A stretch of DNA of 64,000 nt from an uncultured Acetatifactor sp. (GCA_934402315.1 CAKRTS010000008.1:61794-125793); one strand, 5' to 3'; shown: positions 1 to 8,747, numbered from the stretch's first letter. Program-made: numbers and translations. The notes: generated by a model from the letters alone, not told the origin.

Positions 1-950
1 GTCTCATCATATTCATGTTCCCTTGCATCACCAATTGCATCCCAATCATTGAAGCTCCAATCCGACGAAATACCTGCTAGCATTGTTCCGTTTTCATCAT
101 AATAATTATTTATATAAGCCTCTCCATATTTACTGTAAACTTTTACATGTCTGAATCCGGCGGGCCAATTTTTATCCCCAGATACAAGCACCACCGTACG
201 CTCCCGCAGAATTAAATTATCGTCAAAGTCAAAGGTAGCATAGTAATCCACACTGCCATCGCTCTTGTATGCCGTCTTCGTCAGCAGGGCGTCGCGGTCG
301 TCATACTGTTCTACAATCCATGAGCCGTCCTCCTGCTGGACTGTCTTCTCATAGCTGACTTTTCTTGTCACATCCTCCTCTGCGTTCGTGTTGTTGTCTG
401 TGGCCTCTTCCTTTTTCTCATCAGCTGCCTTGGCGGCCTCTCTTGCTGCTTCCGCTCTTGCCTCCATTACGGCTTTGGAGCCCTCGCTCCGGTTCTCCTT
501 GATTCCGGTTTCCTCATAGTGCTTTGCTATTGCAACATAATCATTGCCAAAAGCCGCCTGCAGATCCCCGTAGGCATTCAGATATGCCAGCAGGTCAAAG
601 TCTGTTCCGTTTTCACGGTGTTCATTCACGCCATAGGTAAAGTAATGGTTGATATAGGCATCCCAGTCATCTCCAAATGCTGCCTGCAGATCCTTATACT
701 GCTCCCGGTACTTGACAACATCAATGACCGGGTTCATTACTCTGCCCTCTTTGATTCCATAGTTAATAAAGTGCTGGTACAGCGCTTCTTCGTCGCTGCC
801 ATATGCCTCCTTCAAGTCAGAGTATTTCGATGCATAGTATTCTGCATCGAAAATGTCCCTCAGTCCTGCTGCACCGACGCTGAATCCACTGTTCAGCAGC
901 ACTACGGATGCAACCGCTCCACAAAGCAATCCCCTTACTGCTCTTTTCAT
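1..950 (-). CDS. Secreted modular repeat protein, 3' part outside window
   Basis: This gene starts at 950 and reads leftward off the window edge, so at least 316 codons are visible. It begins with a Sec-type signal peptide (MKRAVRGLLCGAVASVV, then an Ala/Gly-rich cleavage region). Three roughly 45-residue repeats follow, each with a YY or YL start, a YGDL-like centre and an end like HFINYGIKEGR or HYFTYGVNEHR. After an Ala/Glu/Lys-rich linker comes a tail of short YD-type units. Its first 150 or so codons are almost identical to those of the upstream neighbour, while the tails differ, so the two are modular paralogues. Its ATG overlaps the stop of the upstream gene in an ATGA, so it is probably translationally coupled. 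Similar repeats occur in clostridial surface proteins; the function is unknown to me. A surface or secreted adhesin-like role is inference. Confidence 0.8.
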   Translation of the reverse strand, partial: MKRAVRGLLCGAVASVVLLNSGFSVGAAGLRDIFDAEYYASKYSDLKEAYGSDEEALYQHFINYGIKEGRVMNPVIDVVKYREQYKDLQAAFGDDWDAYINHYFTYGVNEHRENGTDFDLLAYLNAYGDLQAAFGNDYVAIAKHYEETGIKENRSEGSKAVMEARAEAAREAAKAADEKKEEATDNNTNAEEDVTRKVSYEKTVQQEDGSWIVEQYDDRDALLTKTAYKSDGSVDYYATFDFDDNLILRERTVVLVSGDKNWPAGFRHVKVYSKYGEAYINNYYDENGTMLAGISSDWSFNDWDAIGDAREHEYDE

Positions 951-2521
951 AACCTTTCTCCTTCGCTATTATAATTTATAACTTCCCTTACATTTCCATC
1001 CAGATCATACCGGGTCTCGACCTTGCTGCCATCCTGGGCATATTCGAAGGTAGCTGTGTATGATGCATCGTAATCGTTCACAACCTCCCCTCTCATATAC
1101 GTCTTAAGGCTGGTAAGATCTCCTTGCCAATTATATTCTTCTATCACCTTTCGTGCCTGACTGTCGAAGGTCGTGTACCATATTCGTCTTTCACGTATTA
1201 TAGGTTGATAATTAAAATTTCTACTAAAGGAGGACTCTATGGCCTCCACTGTGCCATCATCATGGTATATAATTTCATTGATTTTATCGCCAACTCCATT
1301 AGTGAGCTCCAACTCTCTGCCTCTGCTGTCATACTTATGTATCCCCAAGAGGGAACCATTCCAGTATTCTGTCCTCGCCCAGCTGCCGTCCTCTGCATAT
1401 TCGTAGGTAATTGTATCCGCATGAACGCCATATGTCGTATCCTGCTCTTCACGATCGTACACATGACACTCCACAATTTTTCCCTGCTCATTATACAGAC
1501 TATGTCTCTTCTGATATTCGGCTCCGTCCAGGTAACGATAATCCCATGTTTCGCTCAGAATATTGTTTACATATGTATATGTCTTTTCTGATTTAATGCT
1601 GCCGTCGTAGTTGTGGTAGACCTCTGTCAGAACATTTCCGTTGCTGTCATAGCTGAGTTCGCCTGAAAGCCAGAACTCCTCTAAGTTGTCTTCATTCACG
1701 GACAATATCTGCACCATATTTCCGGCGTTATCGTATACATATTTCTCCTTGACATATCTGAGACTTCCATTACTATCGCATTCACCGCTCTCTACCTGCT
1801 TTCCTGCTTCGTCATAGATGTACAAGGTACCGCCGGTATATTCTCCGTTTGCCCCATAATTAAGTTCATAAATCAGTCTGTCATTACCGTCATAATGAAA
1901 TACATCCCATTTTCCGCCCGGATACCCTTCACGGACATCATATGCCTGCTTAACATTCCCCTGGTCATTTCCGCTGACGGATTCTCCGTTTCCATTGTCT
2001 TCCTTTGCGCTCTGTTTTGCCTCCTGCTCCATCTGTACAAACGCCTTGGACGCTTTCACGCGGTTCTCATGGATTCCTGCTTTCTCATAGTGCTTTGCCA
2101 GCGCAAGGTAATCATTGCCGTAAGCTGCCTGCAGATCTCCGTAGGCATTCAGATATGCCAGCAGGTCAAAGTCTGTTCCGTTTTCACGGTGCTCATTCAC
2201 GCCATAGGTAAAATAATGGTTGATATAGGCATCCCAGTCATCGCCAAACACTGCCTGCAGATCCTTATACTGCTCCCGGTACTTGACAACATCAATGACC
2301 GGGTTCATTACTCTGCCCTCTTTGATTCCATAGTTAATAAAGTGCTGGTACAGCGCTTCTTCGTCGCTGCCATATGCCTCCTTCAAGTCAGAGTATTTCG
2401 ATGCATAGTATTCTGCATCGAAAATGTCCCTCAGTCCTGCTGCACCGACGCTGAATCCACTGTTCAGCAGCACCACCGATGCAACTGCTCCACAAAATAA
2501 TCTTCTTGCTGTTTTTTTCAC
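947..2521 (-). CDS. Secreted protein with DYY-type repeats and YD/RHS-like tail
   Basis: The 524-residue protein opens with a signal peptide ending near SVGAAG. Residues about 30-160 hold three repeats of about 45 residues, for example starting FDAEYYASKYSDL and ending INYGIKEGR. A charged linker rich in Lys/Glu/Gln comes next (about 160-190). The rest is many short YD-type units such as YDSNGN, YDNAGN and YNEQGK, which resemble the beta-strand repeats of RHS/wall-associated proteins. I chose the GTG start at 2521 because AAAGGAG lies eight bases upstream. A consensus-like promoter sits at 2592-2620. The gene is the first of a tandem pair of paralogues. The architecture supports export and a surface role; no enzyme domain is visible. 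Confidence 0.82.
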   Translation of the reverse strand: MKKTARRLFCGAVASVVLLNSGFSVGAAGLRDIFDAEYYASKYSDLKEAYGSDEEALYQHFINYGIKEGRVMNPVIDVVKYREQYKDLQAVFGDDWDAYINHYFTYGVNEHRENGTDFDLLAYLNAYGDLQAAYGNDYLALAKHYEKAGIHENRVKASKAFVQMEQEAKQSAKEDNGNGESVSGNDQGNVKQAYDVREGYPGGKWDVFHYDGNDRLIYELNYGANGEYTGGTLYIYDEAGKQVESGECDSNGSLRYVKEKYVYDNAGNMVQILSVNEDNLEEFWLSGELSYDSNGNVLTEVYHNYDGSIKSEKTYTYVNNILSETWDYRYLDGAEYQKRHSLYNEQGKIVECHVYDREEQDTTYGVHADTITYEYAEDGSWARTEYWNGSLLGIHKYDSRGRELELTNGVGDKINEIIYHDDGTVEAIESSFSRNFNYQPIIRERRIWYTTFDSQARKVIEEYNWQGDLTSLKTYMRGEVVNDYDASYTATFEYAQDGSKVETRYDLDGNVREVINYNSEGERL

Positions 2522-2591
2522 CTTTTTATCTCCTTTGCGTTATATTTATACTATAGTAATTAATACGTTGTGGTAATTCATTGTCCATACC

Positions 2592-2620
2592 AATATACCG
2601 ATTTTAATCTGCATAGTCAA
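2592..2620 (-). promoter_or_regulatory. Promoter of secreted-repeat operon with embedded palindrome
   Basis: On the minus strand TTGACT (2620-2615) and TATATT (2597-2592) are separated by exactly 17 bases. The spacer and the -10 box contain an imperfect palindrome (GATTAAAATC core followed by GGTAT). It is closely related to the palindrome in the promoter at 3467-3495. The shared motif implies one DNA-binding protein acting on both promoters. Confidence 0.65.
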
Positions 2621-2674
2621 GAGCATTTTTCTATGAGTAAATAACTATATATACAATAGAAAGGCGGTTTGACT

Positions 2675-2872
2675 ATGGTTTCTTATGCCCCACTCTGGGA
2701 AACAATGCAGAAAAAGGAAATAACAACATATACCCTTATCAAAAAATACGATATACAGTCGAAAACGATTTATAATCTCAAGCACAACAAAAATATTTCA
2801 ACAGCTACCCTCGAAACGCTTTGCGACATTTTAAAATGTACCCCAAATGAAGTTCTCACATTTGAGAAATAG
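2675..2872 (+). CDS. Small XRE/Cro-type helix-turn-helix regulator
   Basis: The 65-residue protein is essentially a bare Cro/C1-type helix-turn-helix domain. The turn-recognition region is TLIKKYDIQSKTIYNLKHNK, and the end LCDILKCTPNEVLTFEK is typical of the family. The ATG at 2675 is preferred over the TTG six bases upstream because GGCGG lies seven bases before it. It is divergent from the secreted-repeat operon and convergent with the small gene at 2912. Both of those neighbours have promoters carrying the same palindrome, so it is the obvious candidate for the regulator. That link is inference. A terminator begins at its stop codon. Confidence 0.8.
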   Translation: MVSYAPLWETMQKKEITTYTLIKKYDIQSKTIYNLKHNKNISTATLETLCDILKCTPNEVLTFEK

Positions 2873-2908
2873 TCTCTGTCCTGTCACAAAGAGGGCAGAG
2901 ACTATTTT
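2871..2908 (+). terminator. Rho-independent terminator after XRE gene
   Basis: AGTCTCTGTCCT pairs with AGGGCAGAGACT (one G-T pair) around a nine-base loop, followed by ATTTT. The hairpin begins in the stop codon of the XRE gene and lies between two convergent genes, so it may work in both directions. Confidence 0.75.
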
Positions 2909-2911
2909 GCA

Positions 2912-3262
2912 TTACGCTAAATATCCCTCCAAATGCATTTCCGGAGTTTTACATTTTACTTTTTTCTCTTCTCCAGCCTCCGGAATATCAATGCACCCCA
3001 AATAAAATTTTCCCTTTTTTTCATCCCGGATTCCCACATAGACTTTCTGGCAACCGTGCTTCTCATAATATTTCCTGCGTAACAATCGCACATTGCTTCC
3101 CGATATTCTTATTGCATATCTTTTACCTTCCGGATTTTCGTATACATATCTGTTCTGTATATCCTCTATTGGTTCTCCACCATACTTCCCGCACAGATAC
3201 TTGCAGCAATCCTTCTGGTTATCCATAGGCATGTCTCCCCATTCTGTACATAATTCTGCCAT
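2912..3262 (-). CDS. Hypothetical protein, 116 residues
   Basis: I do not recognise this family. The start at 3262 (MAELCTEWGD) is preferred over an upstream TTG because AAGAGG precedes it at normal spacing. The protein is soluble and charged. It has an N-terminal Cys-rich segment (DCCKYLCGKYGGEPIEDI), a central basic beta-like stretch (YAIRISGSNVRLLRRKYYE) and a C-terminal strand ending in KTPEMHLEGYLA. It has no membrane segment. Transcription probably starts from the palindrome-containing promoter at 3467-3495, about 200 bases upstream, which would place it in the same small regulon as the secreted-repeat operon. Confidence 0.6.
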   Translation of the reverse strand: MAELCTEWGDMPMDNQKDCCKYLCGKYGGEPIEDIQNRYVYENPEGKRYAIRISGSNVRLLRRKYYEKHGCQKVYVGIRDEKKGKFYLGCIDIPEAGEEKKVKCKTPEMHLEGYLA

Positions 3263-3466
3263 TTTTATCCTCTTTTCTGCGCATGTTCTTTGCACATAGC
3301 GAGTTTGTGTCAAGTGCGCACAGACACAAAGCCCGTTATCCCCTCTCTATGCATTTCCCGCAGATTTCCTCAAACCCGCAAGCGTTGCAAAAATTGGGGA
3401 CTGTTATTTAATTGTTGCTCCAAATTATTATCAAACAAGGGAAAATAATAAAATGAATCTACGTAA

Positions 3467-3495
3467 ACTATACCGATTATAATCGGTATAGTCAA
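3467..3495 (-). promoter_or_regulatory. Promoter with 24-bp perfect palindrome (operator)
   Basis: On the minus strand TTGACT (3495-3490) and TATAGT (3472-3467) are 17 bases apart. A perfect 24-base palindrome, CTATACCGATTA and its complement, spans 3468-3491 and fills the space between the two boxes. A repressor bound there would block RNA polymerase. The downstream stretch 3263-3466 is an untranslated leader with no open frame that I can support. Confidence 0.7.
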
Positions 3496-3602
3496 GACCT
3501 TTTTTCCAAATTTATCCAACATTCATCAGCGCATTATAAATATATTTCTCCGGTTTTTCCCATAAAACCGCCTTTATACAGATGAAATGCATTATTTTTT
3601 GC

Positions 3603-3641
3603 CAAAAAAAGTGGAAACCCCATCGTCATAAAGGTTTCCAC
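3603..3641 (-). terminator. Rho-independent terminator (minus strand)
   Basis: Reading leftward, GTGGAAACC pairs with GGTTTCCAC around a 13-base loop and is followed by seven T residues. It lies downstream of the Rpn-family remnant and presumably served it. Confidence 0.75.
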
Positions 3642-3678
3642 ACTTTCCATACTTTTCATTATTAGTCCATCCAAAACT

Positions 3679-3820
3679 CTAACAACAGCTTAGCCACTGC
3701 TCCACCGCCGTGTCCACCTTATACAGACAGACATAGGCACAGCCCATGTAAAAGTCATTGATGCTGTACGCCCGCATAAAACGCCGGGTGCCACTGGAGA
3801 ATCCTGCTTTCCTTCTCCAT
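3679..3820 (-). pseudogene. Remnant of Rpn/PD-(D/E)XK-family transposase-like gene
   Basis: An AAGGAGG site four bases before the ATG at 3820 introduces MEKESRILQWHPAFYAGVQ. I recognise this as the N-terminal signature of the Rpn (recombination-promoting nuclease/putative transposase) family. After about 19 codons the sequence jumps to INDFYMGCAYVCLYKVDTA in another frame, which matches the late part of the same family (SIDDFYKVYGYACFYK type). The middle, including the nuclease core, is missing and the frame is broken. This is a dead remnant left by an internal deletion of several hundred bases. Confidence 0.55.
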
Positions 3821-4016
3821 AGAACCTCCTTTTGAATTTTGCAGGAGGTTCTCTTCCAGAAACTCCTGCTTACAGTGTTTGGATTTAAAGCATGAATTTC
3901 TGAAATCATGAAGAAAAAATAGACCAAATACTCTGAATTTCAATAGATGAAATATGCTTTATAAAGGTATAGTAGCACAAAGAATTTGTTTATGCAAGTA
4001 AAACATATTCAACGTT

Positions 4017-4385
4017 TTACTCCTCATATTTTTTTAGTATTTTGCTGAGCTTATCCAGTTCCTCTCCCGACGGCTGCGTTCTCTCCAGAATCACGGCACA
4101 CATATCTGCCGGTAAAACGGCATCCTTAAAACTGCGATACATCTCCGTAAAATACTCCATAAGAGCTTCCCTTGCCTTTTCTGTGGGACGGTACTGCTGC
4201 ACAAATCCCCTTCTTGTCGACTGCAGACCTCCCGGTTCGATCACCCCCTTGTTCTTCATTGTGCGCATAACTGTAATTGTGGTGCTCTGCATGAGATCCG
4301 GTACAGCATTGACAATATCCGTGCTTGTCATTTCCTTTCCCGCATCATACATAGCCTTTAGTACATCTAATTCTCTCTGATTCAT
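4017..4385 (-). CDS. BlaI/MecI-type winged-helix repressor
   Basis: The 122-residue protein has the length and layout of the penicillinase-repressor family. The winged helix is at residues 1-75 (LDVLKAMYDAGKEMTSTDIV, then STTITVMRTMKNKGVI), and a helical dimerisation tail follows. No BlaR1/MecR1 sensor or beta-lactamase lies nearby, so the target and signal are unknown. An inverted repeat at 4476-4526 in the shared upstream region is a possible operator. It is divergent from the LytTR regulator. Confidence 0.72.
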   Translation of the reverse strand: MNQRELDVLKAMYDAGKEMTSTDIVNAVPDLMQSTTITVMRTMKNKGVIEPGGLQSTRRGFVQQYRPTEKAREALMEYFTEMYRSFKDAVLPADMCAVILERTQPSGEELDKLSKILKKYEE

Positions 4386-4688
4386 TTCATCATCCCCTTT
4401 TGTCTTGAATAATTATAGTTTATATTATCTTTTATAATTTTTCAATATCTCAAATTGACAATTAATAAAAATTTTAGATTTTCTAAAATAGTATTTTTAC
4501 ATACTCAAAGAGTGCATTTTAGAATCTGCCATATTCTTAGCATATTTCATACAAAAAAGAGACGTGTCGTCCAAAATTGGATTTTACGTCTGCTCAACAA
4601 AATAAATATAACAGCTAAAACCTGTACGATTGCTAATTTCTTTGTTATAATAAAAAAAGCAGCTTGCAATCATTTGAGGAGGATTACT
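4386..4688. other. Divergent AT-rich regulatory region
   Basis: This 303-base gap between the BlaI-like and LytTR genes has no supported gene. It contains an inverted repeat (AGATTTTCTAAAAT at 4476-4489 with ATTTTAGAATCT at 4515-4526). It also holds a nested hairpin at 4560-4591 (AGACGT...ACGTCT enclosing TCCAAAATTGGA). A TATAAT at 4646-4651 is a likely -10 box for the LytTR gene with no good -35 box. Confidence 0.5.
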
Positions 4689-5432
4689 ATGCGATTTGCA
4701 TTAGTCGATGATATGGCAGGAGCAAGAGAGCGCGTATTGAGGCTGCTCTCCGACTTTTGTAAGCAACAGGGCCTTACCTATACCGTGGACAGCTTCAGCA
4801 GCGGTGAAGAGTTTCTTGACTCTTTTGTTCCCCTGTCCTACGATATTGTCTTCATGGACATTTATATGGACGGCATGACCGGAATCGAGGCAGCCGAAAA
4901 ACTGCGCAAAACCGACTCCCGCTGCCTTCTGATTTTCCTGACTGCCAGTCAGGAGCATATGAGCGACGCCTTTTCCACCCATGCCTTTGACTACGTGGCA
5001 AAGCCCGTGGAGCAGGCAGGTCTGTTTAAATGTCTGACCGATGCACTGCGTATTCTGCCGGAGCAGGAGCCGCTGCTCTCCTTTTCCTCGAACGGAACGA
5101 CCCTGCAGCTTCCCTACAATGCCATCTGCTCGGTGCGCTCCTCCGCGCATTCAAGCGTTCTCACAGACACTGAATGCAGGGAATACACGGTATCTGCCCC
5201 TTTTACCTCATTTGTAAAGCCTCTCGAGGCCAAGGACAACTTTCTTCTGGTCAGCCGCGGAATCCTTGTCAATCTCGACTATGTAACAGACTTTACGGAA
5301 AAGGAATGCCTCCTGCAAAACGGCGCCAGTGTTCCGATTACGCTGCGAAGACAGAAGCAGCTGGCTCAGATCTGGCGCAATTATGCTTTTGCAAAGCTTC
5401 ACCGGAAATCCGCCTCATCCATCAATCCCTGA
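4689..5432 (+). CDS. LytTR-family response regulator
   Basis: The 247-residue protein has a receiver domain (about 1-120; acidic pair D7-D8, phosphoacceptor D57 in FMDIYMDGM, conserved K in YVAKPVE). A LytTR DNA-binding domain follows (about 135-240; the SRGILVNLDYV segment is typical). The ATG at 4689 follows GAGGAGGA with normal spacing; the open frame upstream is not coding. No LytS/AgrC-type kinase is adjacent, so it is an orphan or is served from elsewhere. The last 11 bases overlap the convergent esterase gene. Confidence 0.85.
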   Translation: MRFALVDDMAGARERVLRLLSDFCKQQGLTYTVDSFSSGEEFLDSFVPLSYDIVFMDIYMDGMTGIEAAEKLRKTDSRCLLIFLTASQEHMSDAFSTHAFDYVAKPVEQAGLFKCLTDALRILPEQEPLLSFSSNGTTLQLPYNAICSVRSSAHSSVLTDTECREYTVSAPFTSFVKPLEAKDNFLLVSRGILVNLDYVTDFTEKECLLQNGASVPITLRRQKQLAQIWRNYAFAKLHRKSASSINP

Positions 5433-6723
5433 TCTCTGTCGGATGTGCCTCCGGTACAAGGATCATTCCATCGTACAGCTCCGAGGGGCTGCGATAGATC
5501 CGGTAGGTGACGGGGAAGAAATTCATGTATAATGCATTATACCCTTCCCCCAATGAACCCATGTATATCGTGCCGTCAATCTGTTCCCGCAGGCTGGAAT
5601 CCTCCGGAACCTCCGAGAAGTCGAGCCAGCACATGTCAACTCCGGCTTTCTTCGCCGCTTTTGCAAGGGAATCATAGGAATAGAAGGTATGCTTCATTCT
5701 TTCGCCGCTCTCCCCCTTGGGCAGATTACAGCTTGATCTGTAAAAATCTGTCCCTATCACAAAGTATTCTTTACCAAGCTCATCTGCCAGAAGATTTCCC
5801 ATCTCTTTATTGTCACCTGAACCATAGTATCCCACACGCTCCACGTGCCCGTTGTGTCCCGAGACAAAGATGCATTTATTACCTCTCTGCTCCTCCATCC
5901 CGAGCACCCACATCGTATTTTCCGCCATCAGCTTATCCCTGAGTGCCGTATAATTGATCCCTGTATATTCCACTCCCGCAAAATCAAATACCTTTTCAAG
6001 CTCTATATTCTGTAAGAGGATTTCTGCAAAGTGCTCCGCCATTGCTGCCTCTTCCCCCTCTATGTCCGCAAGCTCTTCCTTAATGCCTGTCAGGATTTCA
6101 GCCCTCTGCTCTGCGCTGTACTGGCTGTCGATGTCCTCCCCGTTCCAGATCAGCCCAAGCTCTGTGGCATCCAGTCCCAGGGCATTTACCGCCTCCGTCA
6201 GATACCGGTAGTTATATGCATAACGCTGCATATCCATGCCATAAAACCGAAGATCGTCTCCTTCTCCAGCCTTCTCATTGTACTCTCTCATATAGGAGAT
6301 CAGCTCCGCCATCTCATCCGTTCTGTAAATGGCAAACCCGATTGCAGCGGCTGCCTCCGCCGCAGTGCCGTCTCCTCCATGTATATAGCGGTTGACATAC
6401 TCACACCCGCCGAAGTCACCTTCCAGAACGAAGGCGCGCACGCCTTCCCTTTCCACCAACAGCTTGAAAACATCCAGCTTTAACTGCTGAAACTCTATGT
6501 TTCCATGACTGGCTTCCCCGAGTGCCACGATCCGCGTTTCCTCGGGAATGCTGATATTCTCTACTGCTTTGGCATATCTGCCCAGCTCATCCACATCAGC
6601 GCAGGGGCCCGTTCCAAACCCTCCGAAATAAGTATATATCCTGACTGCCAGCGCCAGAAGTATAAGCAAACACAATCCGACCTTCAAAACCGGGTGTTTC
6701 TTCTTTTTAACATTCTCTTCCAT
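5422..6723 (-). CDS. Membrane-anchored erythromycin-esterase-family protein
   Basis: The 433-residue protein has one N-terminal membrane segment (about 13-33) followed by an erythromycin-esterase-like domain. Family signatures are VALGEASHGNIEFQQLK, the RAFVLEGDFGG strand and the later FVSGHNGHVER. In characterised relatives (EreA/EreB/succinoglycan biosynthesis type), the Glu/His residues of these motifs form the hydrolase centre. The predicted orientation puts the domain outside the membrane, unlike cytosolic Ere resistance enzymes, so macrolide resistance is not established. It lies directly downstream of the Bce-type permease (20-base gap) and may be cotranscribed with it. Confidence 0.8.
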   Translation of the reverse strand: MEENVKKKKHPVLKVGLCLLILLALAVRIYTYFGGFGTGPCADVDELGRYAKAVENISIPEETRIVALGEASHGNIEFQQLKLDVFKLLVEREGVRAFVLEGDFGGCEYVNRYIHGGDGTAAEAAAAIGFAIYRTDEMAELISYMREYNEKAGEGDDLRFYGMDMQRYAYNYRYLTEAVNALGLDATELGLIWNGEDIDSQYSAEQRAEILTGIKEELADIEGEEAAMAEHFAEILLQNIELEKVFDFAGVEYTGINYTALRDKLMAENTMWVLGMEEQRGNKCIFVSGHNGHVERVGYYGSGDNKEMGNLLADELGKEYFVIGTDFYRSSCNLPKGESGERMKHTFYSYDSLAKAAKKAGVDMCWLDFSEVPEDSSLREQIDGTIYMGSLGEGYNALYMNFFPVTYRIYRSPSELYDGMILVPEAHPTEIRD

Positions 6724-6743
6724 GATTTATATCTCTCCTGTTC

Positions 6744-8747
6744 CTATCTTTCATTCCCGTACACAATCCGGTAATACTGTCCCGAAGTTGCCTTGTATAC
6801 AAACGCATATACCACGATAAAGAGCATGCAGACCACTGCAATGGAAATGGCAAAGGTAAGCCCGTCCACAATCAGCACCATGCGCAAAAACAGCCTGAGC
6901 ACCTTGCTTGCAACTACAACGTGCAGAATCGCTCCTGCCACGGGAAGGAAGAACAGAATCATCACCTGTCTCTTTATGGTGCTCTTTGCTTCCTTCTCCG
7001 TAAGTCCGACCTGTGAAAGAATCTTAAATCTTCTCTGATCCTCAAAGCCCTCTGACGTCTGCTTGTAATAGATAATCAGAACGGTAGCCAGAAGGAAGAG
7101 AACCGCCAGAAAGATTCCCACAAAGAACGCTCCCCCATACAGATTGTAAAAGAACATACGATCCTTTGCTTTTAAACTGGTTTCAAAACCATATCCCGCC
7201 CGGTTCAGCTCCTCGGTAAAAGTTGTCATTTCCTGTTCAGGAATCTCTTTCTGCGTATTGAATCCAATGTAGACGCTGTATGCATGGGTATTCCCGATGT
7301 AAGTGTCATCCTGTAAAATGCGGTTCAGCTCCTCCTCATCCCTCAGTACAATAATTTCCCTCTCAAACAGGCTCATGGTCGGGTCAAAAATATAATACAG
7401 TACCCCTCTGTCTGCCTCGCCTGCCACCTCATAATCCTTTCCCCTGAGCGTCAGCCTGTCCTCTTTTTCACGCTCGTCTGACCGGCAGATCAATATCTCA
7501 TTCTCCGCCAGCGTAAGCTCCGTTCCTGCATAACGGTTATAGTCCTCCAGTGTCACGAAATACAGATCCACGCAGCTCGCCAGATCAGAAAATCCGTCCG
7601 CAGTCATTGGCTCCAGTGCTGCTCCATTCTTCAGCATGACTGTAGTCCGAAACTGTCTGTAAATAATTTCGTCGGCAGGAATGTCCGCAGCCTCCGCCGC
7701 GCGTCTTACCGCATCTGTGTATGCTTCTTCCATCCCACTGTTTTCCGCCTGTGTCTCGATCTTGACATCTGTCGGGAATTTGTCGTTAATATTTTTCTCC
7801 CCAAGCATCATAAGGGAAGAGCCGCAGGTGAGCAGGATAATCACGCCTGTGGAAAGGACACATATGGATGCCAGACCCGCAGCATTATGCTTCATACGGA
7901 ACATCAGGTTCGACACGCTGATGAAATTCCGTGTCTTGAGATAATATTTCTGATTCCTTTTCAGCAGCTTCAGCAGGAAAATGCTTCCCGATGTAAACAG
8001 ACAATAGGTCGCAATGATAACAAGCACAATGCTGACGAACATGACCCCGAGCGCATCCCCCACGGAATTTGCCGTAATTGCCAGCCAGTAACCGCCCGCC
8101 AGAGTCAGAATACCGATGATTAAAGGAATAATCTTCACCTTCGGCTCCCGCTCTCCCGTGGTGTTGCTGTGTAACAGTTCGATCGGATTGCCGACACGGA
8201 TGCAGCTGACATTGTAGATCAGGCAGCTGGCATAAATGATAACAAAAATGATTAACGTGTTCTTCACACTCCGCGCGGAAAAGATCAGTCCGCTCACGGG
8301 CGCCTGTCCGATAATTTTATACAGGACGAGCAGCATCAGCTTGCTCAGAAAGGTTCCGGCGAGCATTCCCGTAAAAATACAGATCACCGCATGCAGCAGG
8401 CTCTCCAGCGCCATGATGAAGGTGATATTTTTCTTCGACATTCCCAGCACTCCGTAAAGCGCCATCTCCTTTTTCCGTCCCTTTATGACAAACTGGTTCG
8501 CATAAACAATAAAGAATATGGAAAAGACCCCAACGATCTGACCGGCGATCTCCAACAGGATCGCAATGGTCTGTGCCCCATAAAATGCTTCCTTGTGATC
8601 TACATAGATATAAGGGCAGAATGCCAGTGTATTCAAAATATAAAATATCATGACCGTAAGAGACCCTGCTGCCAGATAGGGCAGCAAAACTCTTTTGTTC
8701 TTCTGCATTCCGCTGAATACAAATCTTGTCAGGAGCTTATGACTCAC
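6744..8747 (-). CDS. BceB-type ABC transporter permease
   Basis: The 667-residue protein has the BceB/VraG/FtsX plan. A first helix is followed by three helices to about residue 180, two more in the 195-260 region and one near 290. An extracellular domain of roughly 200 residues follows (about 320-520), and three C-terminal helices end the protein. BceB-type permeases sense and remove cell-wall-active peptides such as bacitracin and pass the signal to the BceS-type kinase. The start overlaps the ATPase gene by 11 bases. The set ATPase-permease-kinase-regulator is complete here. Confidence 0.88.
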   Translation of the reverse strand: MSHKLLTRFVFSGMQKNKRVLLPYLAAGSLTVMIFYILNTLAFCPYIYVDHKEAFYGAQTIAILLEIAGQIVGVFSIFFIVYANQFVIKGRKKEMALYGVLGMSKKNITFIMALESLLHAVICIFTGMLAGTFLSKLMLLVLYKIIGQAPVSGLIFSARSVKNTLIIFVIIYASCLIYNVSCIRVGNPIELLHSNTTGEREPKVKIIPLIIGILTLAGGYWLAITANSVGDALGVMFVSIVLVIIATYCLFTSGSIFLLKLLKRNQKYYLKTRNFISVSNLMFRMKHNAAGLASICVLSTGVIILLTCGSSLMMLGEKNINDKFPTDVKIETQAENSGMEEAYTDAVRRAAEAADIPADEIIYRQFRTTVMLKNGAALEPMTADGFSDLASCVDLYFVTLEDYNRYAGTELTLAENEILICRSDEREKEDRLTLRGKDYEVAGEADRGVLYYIFDPTMSLFEREIIVLRDEEELNRILQDDTYIGNTHAYSVYIGFNTQKEIPEQEMTTFTEELNRAGYGFETSLKAKDRMFFYNLYGGAFFVGIFLAVLFLLATVLIIYYKQTSEGFEDQRRFKILSQVGLTEKEAKSTIKRQVMILFFLPVAGAILHVVVASKVLRLFLRMVLIVDGLTFAISIAVVCMLFIVVYAFVYKATSGQYYRIVYGNER

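Noticed and set aside
3755..3943. Two overlapping small leftward genes
   Set aside because: Both are pieces of one broken Rpn-family gene; upstream residues have no family match and lie before the true ribosome site.
4455..4688. N-terminal extension of the LytTR regulator
   Set aside because: The extension crosses the promoter region and hairpins; the ATG at 4689 has GAGGAGGA and starts the receiver domain exactly.
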